This document shows, in pieces, positions 1 to 8,545 of a stretch of DNA of 64,000 nt. Where the stretch lies: positions 124,001 through 188,000 of the forward strand of contig NZ_SCVC01000030.1 of the NCBI RefSeq assembly GCF_004297405.1, written 5' to 3'. The stretch's first letter is position 1. Every line of letters starts with the position of its first letter. The DNA is from Reyranella sp. GTDB lineage: Bacteria > Pseudomonadota > Alphaproteobacteria > Reyranellales > Reyranellaceae. The notes below the pieces were generated by a model that had not been told where the DNA came from, did not search any database, and saw nothing but the letters and a program-made list of their open reading frames with translations. The position numbers and the translations under genes are program-made.

Positions 1-1530
1 AAGCAGTTCGGCGTGCGCGCCAACGGCGTCTACCGGAACGGCCAGACCGACGTGCGCTGGAACACCGACGAACGCGCGCTCGCTTTGCTCGGCCTCGATT
101 TCCGCGGCGAGCGGGTGCGTTTCTCGACCGACTTCGGCTACCAGCACCGCTATATCGGCGGCGTCGCGGGCTATATCTGGCTGACCGCCGGCACGCCGCT
201 GCCGTGGGCGCCCAACGTCAGGAGCAATCCCGCGGGCCAGCCCTGGGCCTATTCGCGGAACAAGGATCTGTTCGGCACCTTCCGCGGCGAGCTCGACATC
301 ACCGACAACATCACCGCCTACGTGTCGCTCGGCGCACATGACCAGCGCGTCGAAGGCCTGATCCAGTCGTCGGCGAACCTGATCCGCGGCGCCAATGGCG
401 GCGCCAACGGCCAGATGAACAACAGCAGCGACTACGGCATCTACCGCACGGCCGAAGCGGGCCTGCGAGCCACCGCCCGCACCGGCCCGATCGACCACCA
501 GCTCTCCTTCACCGCCACGACCTACAATGCCGAGTTCGGCTCGGCCTTCGTCGTCGGCACGCCGTTCGCCACCAACATCTACAATCCCACCATCATCGCG
601 CGCCCCAACATCGCCACGCCGGCGGCCAACAAGACCTCGACGTCGGACATGACGAGCATTGGTTTTGCCGACACGCTGTCCGCCGCCGACAAGCGCATCC
701 AGTTGACCGTCGGCGGCCGCCTGCAGCGCGTCGCCGCCGCCAACTTCGATCCGATCACCGGCCTGCAGGACTCGACCTACGACCAGAGCGCGTTCAGCCC
801 CTCTGTCGCGCTGGTGTTCAAGCCCTGGCAGAACGTCTCGATCTACGGCAACTGGATCCAGGGCCTGCAGCAAGGCGTCATCGTCGGGCCGCAGTACCAG
901 AATTCCGGCCAGATCTTCGCGCCCTACAAGTCGACGCAGTTCGAGGTTGGCGTGAAGGCCGACTGGGGCGGCAAGTTCACCACGACAGTGAGCGCCTTCC
1001 AGATCGCGCGGCCCAGCACCATCGCGGTGCCCGGCGCCACCCTGCCGACCCTGACGCTCGACGGCGAGCAGGTGAACCAGGGGCTGGAGTTCAACGTCTT
1101 CGGCGAGCCGATCGAGGGCGTGCGCCTGCTCGGCGGCATGATGTTCCTCAATCCCGTGCTCACCAAGACGCAGGGCGGCGCGACCGATGGCTGGATCGCG
1201 CCCTTCTCACCCACCTTCCAGTTCAATCTCGCGGGCGAATGGGACCTGCCCTGGGTGCCGGGCCTGACGGTGAACGGCCGCGCCATCTACACCGGCGCGC
1301 AATATGTCGACACGACCTGGCCGCGCCGCATGCTGCCGGACTGGACGCGCTTCGACCTCGGCGTCCGCTACGCCTTCGAGAATCCCGGCGCCAAGGGCAA
1401 GCTTCTGGTCGCGCGCTTCAACGTCGAGAACGTGGCTGACGCCAACTATTGGGCCAGCGGCAACAACGCCTTCACCCTCTCCCTCGGCGCCCCGCGCACC
1501 TTCCGCCTCTCCCTGACCGCGGATTTCTGA
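1..1530 (+). CDS. TonB-dependent siderophore receptor, C-terminal part (5' end outside window)
   Basis: Outer-membrane beta-barrel importer of ferric-siderophore type, open from base 1 in frame 1, so the start and plug domain lie upstream of the window. The visible 509 residues are barrel strands and extracellular loops ending in a classical C-terminal aromatic (LSLTADF). It is closely similar, nearly block by block, to the C-terminal half of the receptor ending at 5891: both contain SIGFADTLSAADKRIQLTVG, SVALVFKPWQNVSIYGN and WTRFDLG-RYAFENPGAKGK. The two genes flank a FecI/FecR-type pair, suggesting tandem duplication of an iron-uptake unit. The substrate cannot be named from sequence; a ferric siderophore is the family norm. 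Function class is certain, ligand unknown. Confidence 0.93.
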   Translation, partial: KQFGVRANGVYRNGQTDVRWNTDERALALLGLDFRGERVRFSTDFGYQHRYIGGVAGYIWLTAGTPLPWAPNVRSNPAGQPWAYSRNKDLFGTFRGELDITDNITAYVSLGAHDQRVEGLIQSSANLIRGANGGANGQMNNSSDYGIYRTAEAGLRATARTGPIDHQLSFTATTYNAEFGSAFVVGTPFATNIYNPTIIARPNIATPAANKTSTSDMTSIGFADTLSAADKRIQLTVGGRLQRVAAANFDPITGLQDSTYDQSAFSPSVALVFKPWQNVSIYGNWIQGLQQGVIVGPQYQNSGQIFAPYKSTQFEVGVKADWGGKFTTTVSAFQIARPSTIAVPGATLPTLTLDGEQVNQGLEFNVFGEPIEGVRLLGGMMFLNPVLTKTQGGATDGWIAPFSPTFQFNLAGEWDLPWVPGLTVNGRAIYTGAQYVDTTWPRRMLPDWTRFDLGVRYAFENPGAKGKLLVARFNVENVADANYWASGNNAFTLSLGAPRTFRLSLTADF

Positions 1531-1577
1531 GCGGCACCGCGCTGTTTGCAATAGTCGACGGATCCCGGCATAGTGCG

Positions 1578-1597
1578 ATTGAGAACCGTTCGCATTT
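1578..1597. promoter_or_regulatory. Fur-box-like inverted repeat upstream of the sigma factor gene
   Basis: The sequence TGAGAACCGTTCGCA at 1580-1594 is a 7-1-7 inverted repeat with one mismatch, close to the iron-regulator core TGAGAA-N3-TTCTCA. It ends 17 bases before the preferred GTG start of the sigma factor gene, where a promoter would lie. Iron control of FecI-type sigma factors by Fur or a functional analogue is well established; the assignment here is inference from one site. Confidence 0.5.
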
Positions 1598-1611
1598 ACT
1601 CAGGATCCGCC

Positions 1612-2151
1612 GTGGCGCCACACGAAACGGCTCTCTCCGTCTACATCAAACACCGGGCCGACCTTCTGAACTATGCGAGCCGAATCGTGCGCGATCGCGC
1701 GAGCGCCGAAGATGTCGTCCAGGAGGTGTGGCTGAAATTCTCTGCCAGATGGGAACAAGGCGAAGAGATCCACCAGCCGCTGAGCTACCTCTACATGATT
1801 GTCCGCAACCTGGCGCTGAACTGGGTCAAGCGGACGGCCCTGCAGGACAAGGTCATCGATCGAGGGTCGTCGGCCGAGAGCGTGCCGCACGACGTCCCCT
1901 CGCCCGAGCGGATCCTCTACTTCAGGGACGAGATGCGCGTGATGGCCGATGCGATTGCCGAACTGCCGGAGCGCACGCGGATCGCGTTCCAGATGTACAA
2001 GCTCGAAGGGCGCCCCCTCCACGAGATCGCCGCCCGGCTAGACATCTCGGTTCCCCGGGCGCACCAGCTCGTGAAGGAAGCGGGCCTGCATGCAGCCCGA
2101 CGCCTCCTGGGCGATGAGCGTGCGTCGGATAAAGCGTTCGGCAAACCTTAA
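1612..2151 (+). CDS. FecI-type ECF sigma-70 factor
   Basis: Extracytoplasmic-function sigma factor of 179 aa, predicted to direct RNA polymerase to the promoter of an iron-uptake receptor. Region 2 is visible as RIVRDRASAEDVVQEVWLKF followed by LSYLYMIVRNLALNWVKR. Region 4 is the C-terminal helix-turn-helix with ELPERTRIAFQMYKLEGRPLHEIAARLDISVPRAHQLV. I chose GTG 1612 (AGGA six bases upstream) over GTG 1573, because the protein then begins family-like (APHETALSVYIKHRADLL) and because a Fur-like palindrome occupies 1580-1594. The gene is followed by a FecR-type regulator and the receptor at 3399, the usual order of a surface-signalling cassette. Confidence 0.92.
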   Translation: MAPHETALSVYIKHRADLLNYASRIVRDRASAEDVVQEVWLKFSARWEQGEEIHQPLSYLYMIVRNLALNWVKRTALQDKVIDRGSSAESVPHDVPSPERILYFRDEMRVMADAIAELPERTRIAFQMYKLEGRPLHEIAARLDISVPRAHQLVKEAGLHAARRLLGDERASDKAFGKP

Positions 2152-2236
2152 AGAACCAATACTCCCTCGCTCTAAGAATCGAGGGGCGAACAACTTCGAT
2201 CCTGCCTCAGCTTCCGCAGGGACAACAGGACAAGCC

Positions 2237-3247
2237 TTGAAACGATCCGACGACCCAGAGGACTCTCCAAGATCGCAGGCCATGGACTGGCTGCTGCGGC
2301 TCGAGGCGAATCCGGACGACAAGGCGTTGCGTGCGGAACTCGATGCATGGCTCGGCCATCGCGAGGCGAATGCCGAAGCGTTCGGCGACATGAAGCGTGT
2401 CTGGTCGAGCCTCGATGCACTGGCGGATCGTCCCGACGACGGCCTGGGGGCCGCCTTGCCGCGTGCCGGGCAGGCCGTCCACCGCATCGCGCCTTTCCCT
2501 GACCGTCGGGCCCGCGGCAGCAGGCTGCGGCGTTCGGGGACGATCCTCGCCGCGGCGATCGCCGCCTGCATCGCCATCGTCTTCTTCCCCGCTCTCCAGA
2601 TGCGGCTCGCGGCCGACCTCACCACGGGAGTCGCCGAGGTCCGGACCATGACCCTGGAGGACGGCAGCGTCGCCCTCCTCGATGCGCGCAGTGCGGTGGC
2701 CATCGACTACACGCCGACCCGGCGCGAGATCGTATTGCTGGCAGGTAACGCTTTCTTCGATGTGGTCTCGTCGGCCGATCGGCCGTTCGTCGTGCGGGCG
2801 GCCGACGTGACGGTGACGGTCACAGGCACCGGCTTCGCGGTGCAGACGACCCCCGATCAGGTTTCCGTATCGGTACAATCCGGAACGGTTCGCGTTGCCA
2901 CGCGCCAGGGAGAGACGTCACCTGTCGTTCTCACGCGCGGCCAGCGGCTCACGATCGACCGGCACTCCCGACGCGAAACGAGAAGCGAGGTTGCCCCGGA
3001 CGAGGTGGCCTCGTGGCGTGCGGGCCGGCTGGTCGTTCACGACGCCCGCCTGGGCAGCGTCGTCGAAGAGATCGGCCGCTACTACGGAGGCATGATCGTC
3101 TTCAGGGATCGCGCCCTGGAGGACCAGTTGGTGACGGGCGTCTTCGATCTGCGGCGCCCCGTGGAGGCGCTTGCCGCGGCGATCGATACACAGGGCGGCA
3201 AGATCCACACGATCACGCCGTACGTCCTGTTCATCTCGGCCAAGTGA
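2237..3247 (+). CDS. FecR-family anti-sigma / transmembrane signal regulator
   Basis: Inner-membrane protein that relays receptor occupancy to the FecI-type sigma factor. The N-terminus carries the cytoplasmic DUF4880-type segment (AMDWLLRLEANPDDKALRAELDAWL, with HREANAEAFGDMKRVW), then one membrane segment (TILAAAIAACIAIVFFPAL, about residues 104-122), then the periplasmic FecR domain (TLEDGSVALLDARSAVAIDYT, GTGFAVQT) and a C-terminal STN-like segment (VEEIGRYYGGMIVFRDRALEDQLVTGVFDL). The longest frame starts at 2090 inside the sigma gene. I prefer TTG 2237, which has AGGA at 2227-2230 and gives 336 aa, the usual FecR length. It lies 85 bases after the sigma gene on the same strand. Confidence 0.9.
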   Translation: MKRSDDPEDSPRSQAMDWLLRLEANPDDKALRAELDAWLGHREANAEAFGDMKRVWSSLDALADRPDDGLGAALPRAGQAVHRIAPFPDRRARGSRLRRSGTILAAAIAACIAIVFFPALQMRLAADLTTGVAEVRTMTLEDGSVALLDARSAVAIDYTPTRREIVLLAGNAFFDVVSSADRPFVVRAADVTVTVTGTGFAVQTTPDQVSVSVQSGTVRVATRQGETSPVVLTRGQRLTIDRHSRRETRSEVAPDEVASWRAGRLVVHDARLGSVVEEIGRYYGGMIVFRDRALEDQLVTGVFDLRRPVEALAAAIDTQGGKIHTITPYVLFISAK

Positions 3248-3398
3248 CGCGGCGATCTCCGCTTTCGCGCGCCACCAACTTTTTTCGGAACCTTCCTTAA
3301 TCGGCCGGCCGGCCGCTTGTCGTTTCAATAGATGCGGATGCTTCGTCCGCGTCGGCATCTCCGTGAACCCGTCGGCACGGATCGACGGGGGATTTGTC

Positions 3399-5891
3399 GT
3401 GGCGAGCAGCGTTGAGCGTGCGGGAGCAGGCAGGGTCTTTCTTTTCACGGTACTCGTCGGAAGTGCCGCCGCACTGACCGCCACGGGACCGCACGATGCG
3501 GCGGCACAGGCACCGTCGATCGGCCAGGCCGTGCAGCAGGCCCAAGTCGGCGGCATGTCGATCGGTTTCAATATTCCCGCGCAACCCTTGGCGCAGGCCC
3601 TGACCCTGTTCGGTCGCCAGTCCGGCCTGCAGATCGCGGTGAACGCCGCCGCCATCGCAGGCAAGTCGACGGGCGGCGTGACGGGCGTGATGAGCGCCGA
3701 AAGCGCTCTGCAGCAGCTCCTGGCCGGCAGCGGCGTCACCTATCGCTTCACCTCTCCAACTTCCGTGACCGTTGCAGCGCCTGGGCCCGATGCGTCCGGC
3801 GCGCTGCAGCTCGACCCGGTGCAGGTGCAGGGCGCCTTTCCGGTGCCGCCGCAGGCGATGATCGACAACCTGCCGCCGCCCTATGCCGGCGGACAGGTGG
3901 CAACCGGCGGCCAGCTTGGCCTGCTCGGCAATCGGAGTGTGATGGACACGCCCTTCAATCAGACGAACTACACCGCCAAGAAAGCGCAGGATCAGCAGGC
4001 GAAGACCGTCAAGGATCTACTGATCGACGATCCATCGGTACGAAGCATGCGATCCGACAATACTGTCGGTGGCGACCAGGTATCGATCCGAGGATTTCCG
4101 GTGGATTCCGTCGGATTCTCCTACGGCGGTCTTTACGGAATCCTGCCGAGCAGTTCGCCCATGGTGGAGCTCGCGGAACGGGTCGAAGTGTTGAAAGGAC
4201 CGAGCGCGATGCTGAATGGCATGCCCCCGAACGGATATATCGGTGGCACCATCAACATCGTGCCCAAACGGGCGCCGGATGAGCCCCTCACCCAAGCCAC
4301 AGCCAACTACATCTCCGCCGGCCAGGTTGGCGGACATATCGATTTCGCCCGCCGTTTCGGCGCGGACAACGAAATAGGCGTTCGCTTCAATGGAGTGTTC
4401 AGAGCGGGTCAAACCGAGTTGCAATACAATTCCGATCAACGAGCTTTGGCCGTCCTGGGATTGGACTTCCGGGGCGAAGGTGTGCGTCTCTCGGCCGATC
4501 TGGGCTATCAGAATCAATATGTCGTTGGAACGGTGCCTTACCTGGATCTGGCGGCTGGCGTGCCGCTTCCCTGGGCGCCAAATGCTCGCAACAATCCAAC
4601 GGCGCAGCCGTGGGGCTACAACCAGCGCAAAGACCTTTTCGGTGTCGCCAGGGCAGAAGTGGACTTGGCTGAGAACGTAACGGCGTATGCCGCACTCGGA
4701 GCGCACGACAATCGCTATTTGGCTCTGTTTTCCAACTCCACGACCATCACCAGTGTCGACGGAACTGCGACGGCCGGACCGCCTTTAAATCTCAGTAATT
4801 ATACGACCTACTTCACTGCCGATGCTGGCGTACGAGCACTCGTTCGTACCGGTCCGATCGACCATCAACTTGCTCTTACCGCCACGACGTATTCGCAGAC
4901 GGGGGGGCTTGGCTTCGCCTTCGACGCGCCATTCGCGACCAACATTTACGCTCCGACACAGATTGCCCGGCCCAACATTGCGACACCCTCATCGAACAAG
5001 ACTTCGAACCAAACGCTATCGAGCATCGGATTTGCCGACACTCTCTCCGCTGCCGACAAACGGATACAGCTGACGGTGGGAGTTCGATTGCAGCAGGTTC
5101 AGGCGACAAACTTCAACATCACTAGCGGCGCGGCGACCTCTTTTTATGATCAGAGCGCGTTGAGCCCATCGGTCGCCCTCGTGTTCAAGCCCTGGCAGAA
5201 CGTGTCGATCTACGGCAACTTCATCCAGGGTCTGCAACAAGGCGCAATCGCCGATGCGACTTACGCAAATGTGGGAGAGGTATTTCCGCCATTCAAGTCA
5301 ACGCAGTTCGAAGCTGGGGTAAAGGTCGACTGGGGGAAGTTCACGACTACCGCAAGCGTCTTTCAGATTTCGCAGCCAAGCTTGATTGCAGTTCCGGGTC
5401 CGCTGCTTCCCACGCTCACGATGGCCGGCGAGCAGCGTAACCAAGGCCTTGAGCTTAATTTCTTCGGCGAGCCGACTGAGGGCGTGCGGTTGCTCGGCGG
5501 CCTGATGTTGCTTAGTCCCGTTCTTGCCAAGACCCCTGGCGGGACAACCGACGGGTGGATTGCTCCGTTTTCACCGACTGTACAAATGAATATCGCCGGC
5601 GAGTGGGACCTGCCATTCGTTCCGGGCCTAACTGTGAACGGTCGCGTGGTCTACACGGGTTCGCAGTACATCGACACGACTTGGCCGCGACGCAGTTTGC
5701 CGGAGTGGACGCGATTCGATTTGGGGCTGCGCTATGCCTTCGAGAATCCGGGGGCGAAGGGCAAGTCGCTGGTGGCACGCCTCAACGTCGAGAATGTTCT
5801 CGACGCCAATTACTGGGCAGGTGGCAGTCCCTCCGCGCTGTACCTCGGATTACCCCGCACCTTCCGCCTCTCCCTGACAGCGGATTTCTAG
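3399..5891 (+). CDS. TonB-dependent siderophore receptor with N-terminal signalling (STN) domain
   Basis: Outer-membrane ferric-siderophore receptor and signal transducer of 830 aa. GTG 3399 follows a GGGGG Shine-Dalgarno and gives a signal peptide ending near DAAAQA. The STN domain follows (GFNIPAQPLAQALTLFGRQSGLQIAVNA ... ALQQLLAGSGVTYRF), then the plug (TVKDLLIDDPSVRS, VSIRGFPVDSVGF, ERVEVLKGPSAMLNGMPPNG) and the barrel ending in LTADF. The STN domain fits interaction with the FecR-type protein encoded just upstream, so sigma, regulator and receptor form one cell-surface signalling module. The barrel half is a close paralogue of the truncated receptor at 1-1530. Its codons from about 3950 to 5500 look clearly AT-richer than its own 5' end and its neighbours. 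Confidence 0.94.
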   Translation: MASSVERAGAGRVFLFTVLVGSAAALTATGPHDAAAQAPSIGQAVQQAQVGGMSIGFNIPAQPLAQALTLFGRQSGLQIAVNAAAIAGKSTGGVTGVMSAESALQQLLAGSGVTYRFTSPTSVTVAAPGPDASGALQLDPVQVQGAFPVPPQAMIDNLPPPYAGGQVATGGQLGLLGNRSVMDTPFNQTNYTAKKAQDQQAKTVKDLLIDDPSVRSMRSDNTVGGDQVSIRGFPVDSVGFSYGGLYGILPSSSPMVELAERVEVLKGPSAMLNGMPPNGYIGGTINIVPKRAPDEPLTQATANYISAGQVGGHIDFARRFGADNEIGVRFNGVFRAGQTELQYNSDQRALAVLGLDFRGEGVRLSADLGYQNQYVVGTVPYLDLAAGVPLPWAPNARNNPTAQPWGYNQRKDLFGVARAEVDLAENVTAYAALGAHDNRYLALFSNSTTITSVDGTATAGPPLNLSNYTTYFTADAGVRALVRTGPIDHQLALTATTYSQTGGLGFAFDAPFATNIYAPTQIARPNIATPSSNKTSNQTLSSIGFADTLSAADKRIQLTVGVRLQQVQATNFNITSGAATSFYDQSALSPSVALVFKPWQNVSIYGNFIQGLQQGAIADATYANVGEVFPPFKSTQFEAGVKVDWGKFTTTASVFQISQPSLIAVPGPLLPTLTMAGEQRNQGLELNFFGEPTEGVRLLGGLMLLSPVLAKTPGGTTDGWIAPFSPTVQMNIAGEWDLPFVPGLTVNGRVVYTGSQYIDTTWPRRSLPEWTRFDLGLRYAFENPGAKGKSLVARLNVENVLDANYWAGGSPSALYLGLPRTFRLSLTADF

Positions 5892-5900
5892 GGCTCGTTG

Positions 5901-5930
5901 CCTCCCCTCCCCATTCAAAGGGGGAGGAGA
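5901..5930. repeat. Partial copy of the CCTCCCC hairpin repeat
   Basis: Just after the receptor stop codon lies CCTCCCC-ATTCAAAG-GGGGAGG with extra flanking G and A bases. It is one module of the composite hairpin repeat seen at 29030, 33842 and 51851, here as a single hairpin. It could act as a transcription terminator for the receptor, but no T-run follows. Confidence 0.6.
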
Positions 5931-5992
5931 AAGAAGGAGCCGCGCCGGGCTTTGGCCATTACAGTCGAGCCATGACGATTGGGAGGATGCCC

Positions 5993-7579
5993 ATGCGTCT
6001 CTGGTTGGCGGTCCTTGCTGCGCTGGTTGCAGGGTTCCCCCTCTTCGCGCCGATCGCCGCGCCGAGTACCGCGCAGGCGCGCGATCCGCAGGCGAAACCC
6101 TGGCCGACCGAGTCCTGGTCGGTGTCGACGCCCGAAGAGCAAGGCATGGACTCGGCGCGCCTGGCCCGGCTGGTCGAAACGATCGGCACCTACAGGCAGG
6201 ACAGTTTCCTGATCGTCCGGAACGGGCGGATCGTCGCCGACGCCTACTACGCGCCCTTCGCGCCGGGCATCAGCCACGATCAGCGGTCGATCACCAAGAG
6301 CGTCGTCGGCACCTTGACGGCGATCCAGCTCCACAAGGGCATGCTCGACAGCGTCGACCAGCGGGTGATGGATCTGTTCTCCGACAGGAAGATCGAGAAT
6401 GTCGACGACTGGAAGAAGGCGATGACGATCCAGAGCCTTCTCGACATGACGTCCGGCATGGACTGGAGGGAGAAGCACTACACGCCGGACGAAACGCTGA
6501 TGCAGATGTTCCGCAGTCCCAACCGCACCGCCTTCGTGCTCGACCGGCCGATGGCGCGCGAGCCCGGCACCACGTTCAACTACGGCGGCGGCAACCCCTA
6601 CCTGCTCTCCGCGCTGATCAACCAGAAGTCCGGCAAGAGCGCGCAGGACTTCGCGATGAAGGAGCTGTTCGGACCACTCGGTATCAAAAGCGCGAGATGG
6701 GGCAACAACGATGTGAACGGCGTCACGGACGGTCAGTCCGGTCTTTTCCTCTCGCCGCACGACATGGCGCGGTTCGGCTACCTCTATCTGCGCAACGGCC
6801 AGTGGGAGGGAAAGCAGATCATCCCGTCGGCGTGGGTCGAGCGCGCGAAGGAAGGAAAGGTCGTCACGCCGGGGGGCTTTCACTACGCGAATCTGTGGTG
6901 GTCGCTCCCCGGGAGAGGCGCCTTCATGGCGCGCGGCCGTCATTCCCAGCTCATCGTCGTCATTCCGAGGCTCGATGTCGTGGCGGTGATGACCGGCGTG
7001 ATGCTGGATGGCGAATACTATCCTATCGCCTCGCTGATCGACGACATAACCAGCGCGGTCAAATCCGACGAGCCGCTGTCGGCCAATCCCGCAGGCTTGG
7101 CGCTGCTGACCGGTGCGATCCATCAGGCGACAGTCGCGAAGCCCGGCCCCGCCGCTGGTGTGGCTCCCGGTTCGTCCGACCTGGCGAAGACGGTTTCGGG
7201 CAAGGTCTATCGCCTGGCCGACAATGTGCTGCGCATGAAGAGCATCCGGCTCAATTTCTTCGACCAGCCGGACCCGACATGGGAGGTCATGCTGCACGCC
7301 GACCCGCCGACCGACCGCCTCGCCGGCGTGTTCGGCACCGACGGCTTCTATCGCACGAACCCTCCCGCTCCGTCCGGAACAAGCGTCATCCGCGGACGCT
7401 GGCTCGACGACCGCACCTTCGAGATGGACAGCCGCACCCTGGGCCGCGGCGAGACCCAGACCTGGACGCTGACGTTCGATGACGGCACGGGGGGCGACAA
7501 GCCCGGCGACACGGTGAAGATCAAGTTCGAGAACACCGATGGCGCCAAGATCGAGATTGGCGGCGCCGCGAGCGACTAG
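5993..7579 (+). CDS. Serine hydrolase, class C beta-lactamase / 6-aminohexanoate-dimer hydrolase fold
   Basis: Exported serine hydrolase of 528 aa in the beta-lactamase superfamily (PF00144). ATG 5993 has GGGAGG at 5981-5986 and opens a signal peptide (MRLWLAVLAALVAGFPLF...AQA). The SxxK catalytic motif is SITK in QRSITKSVVGTL. The tyrosine motif region reads FNYGGGNPYLLSALI, and a late RGRHSQLIVV block stands where the KTG/HxG motif lies. This pattern resembles NylB-like and esterase members more than true beta-lactamases. A C-terminal extension of about 150 residues (from LAKTVSGKVYRLADN) forms an additional beta-rich domain found in periplasmic serine hydrolases. Substrate unknown; antibiotic resistance should not be inferred. 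Confidence 0.88.
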   Translation: MRLWLAVLAALVAGFPLFAPIAAPSTAQARDPQAKPWPTESWSVSTPEEQGMDSARLARLVETIGTYRQDSFLIVRNGRIVADAYYAPFAPGISHDQRSITKSVVGTLTAIQLHKGMLDSVDQRVMDLFSDRKIENVDDWKKAMTIQSLLDMTSGMDWREKHYTPDETLMQMFRSPNRTAFVLDRPMAREPGTTFNYGGGNPYLLSALINQKSGKSAQDFAMKELFGPLGIKSARWGNNDVNGVTDGQSGLFLSPHDMARFGYLYLRNGQWEGKQIIPSAWVERAKEGKVVTPGGFHYANLWWSLPGRGAFMARGRHSQLIVVIPRLDVVAVMTGVMLDGEYYPIASLIDDITSAVKSDEPLSANPAGLALLTGAIHQATVAKPGPAAGVAPGSSDLAKTVSGKVYRLADNVLRMKSIRLNFFDQPDPTWEVMLHADPPTDRLAGVFGTDGFYRTNPPAPSGTSVIRGRWLDDRTFEMDSRTLGRGETQTWTLTFDDGTGGDKPGDTVKIKFENTDGAKIEIGGAASD

Positions 7580-7593
7580 AGCCGTGCCTGCGG

Positions 7594-7612
7594 CCCACCC
7601 TCGAAGGGTGGG
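7594..7612 (+). terminator. Short perfect hairpin after the serine hydrolase
   Basis: CCCACCCT, loop CGA, AGGGTGGG: an 8-bp perfect stem 14 bases after the stop codon. There is no T-run, so a factor-independent terminator is possible but not proven. Confidence 0.4.
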
Positions 7613-7703
7613 AACGAGCACCGCGCCTACTCGCTGTGAGAGAGCTGTCGCAATGGTGTGCCGATGCGTAGTATCCCACCCGACATAACGGGGTGCTGCG
7701 CAG

Positions 7704-8510
7704 ATGACGGCCACGACTTCCGAACAAACCCAGCGGAGCGGAACAGGCGCTTTTCTCGGCGGCATGGGGATCGGAACGCTTGGCGGCCTGATCGGGCTGG
7801 GCGGCGCCGAGTTTCGACTCCCGCTTCTCATCGGCATGTTCCGGTTTGGGCCGTTGGAAGCGGTCATCGTGAACAAGGCGATGAGTCTCATCGTCGTGGC
7901 CTCGGCGCTGCCGTTCCGTACCAGCACCACATCGGTCGGAACCATTGCCGATCACTGGACGATCATCGTCAACCTGCTCGCCGGCAGCCTGCTGGGCGCC
8001 TGGGTCGGCGCATCGTGGGCAACCACGCTCCGATCCGAAACGCTCTACAGGGTGATTGCCATCCTGCTGGTCGCCATCGCCGTGGTGCTGCTGGTCGGCC
8101 ATAGCGCAGAAGGCGGCCGAGCGGTGTTTACGGGGCCGGTCCAGATGGTCGCCGGGGTGGTCGCAGGCTTCGCCATAGGCGTGGTTGCTTCGTTGCTCGG
8201 TGTTGCTGGCGGCGAGCTGCTGATACCGACCCTGATCCTATTGTTCGGCGTGGACGTGAAACTCGCCGGCAGCCTGTCGCTGGCGGTCAGCCTCCCCACC
8301 ATGCTGGTCGGCTTCGCGCGTTACAGTCGCGACAGCACCTTTGCGGTGCTGCTGCGGAATAGAGCGTTCGTCATCATCATGGCGGCCGGGTCCATCGTCG
8401 GCAGCTTCATCGGGGCCATGCTCTTGGGGATCGTGCCGGGCTACATCCTGCTGCCCGCTTTGGCGGTGATCCTGCTGATCTCCGCCGTGAAGGTCTGGAA
8501 GCATAAGTAA
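7704..8510 (+). CDS. TauE/SafE-family membrane permease
   Basis: Polytopic inner-membrane protein of 268 aa from the TauE/SafE (DUF81) family, proposed exporters of sulfite and related organosulfur anions. About eight hydrophobic segments are visible, in two repeats opening with glycine-rich turns (GGMGIGTLGGLIGLGGAEFRLPLLIG and GFAIGVVASLLGVAGGELLIPTLILLFG). That GLxGxGGxxxxxP pattern is the family hallmark. It stands alone, in convergent orientation with the cation transporter downstream. Substrate direction and identity are unknown for this member. Confidence 0.88.
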   Translation: MTATTSEQTQRSGTGAFLGGMGIGTLGGLIGLGGAEFRLPLLIGMFRFGPLEAVIVNKAMSLIVVASALPFRTSTTSVGTIADHWTIIVNLLAGSLLGAWVGASWATTLRSETLYRVIAILLVAIAVVLLVGHSAEGGRAVFTGPVQMVAGVVAGFAIGVVASLLGVAGGELLIPTLILLFGVDVKLAGSLSLAVSLPTMLVGFARYSRDSTFAVLLRNRAFVIIMAAGSIVGSFIGAMLLGIVPGYILLPALAVILLISAVKVWKHK

Positions 8511-8516
8511 AGCAAT

Positions 8517-8535
8517 CGAGCGGTTGGATCGCTCG
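8517..8535. terminator. Small hairpin between two convergent genes
   Basis: CGAGCG-GTTGGAT-CGCTCG forms a 6-bp stem in the 35-base gap between the convergent TauE-like and cation transporter genes. It might terminate both transcripts; the support is weak. Confidence 0.3.
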
Positions 8536-8545
8536 GGCCTGAATT

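Noticed and set aside
3248..3398. FecI-type promoter before the second receptor
   Set aside because: GGAAC and TCCTT words occur near 3285-3298, but spacing and order do not clearly fit, so I could not support it.
5993..7579. Antibiotic-resistance beta-lactamase
   Set aside because: The fold matches, but the YGG tyrosine region and RHSQL block resemble esterase/NylB-like members, so resistance is not supported.
5915..7945. 676-codon open frame on the minus strand
   Set aside because: It lies antisense to the serine hydrolase gene, has low-complexity Arg/Val-rich translation, and is a typical product of G+C-rich DNA.
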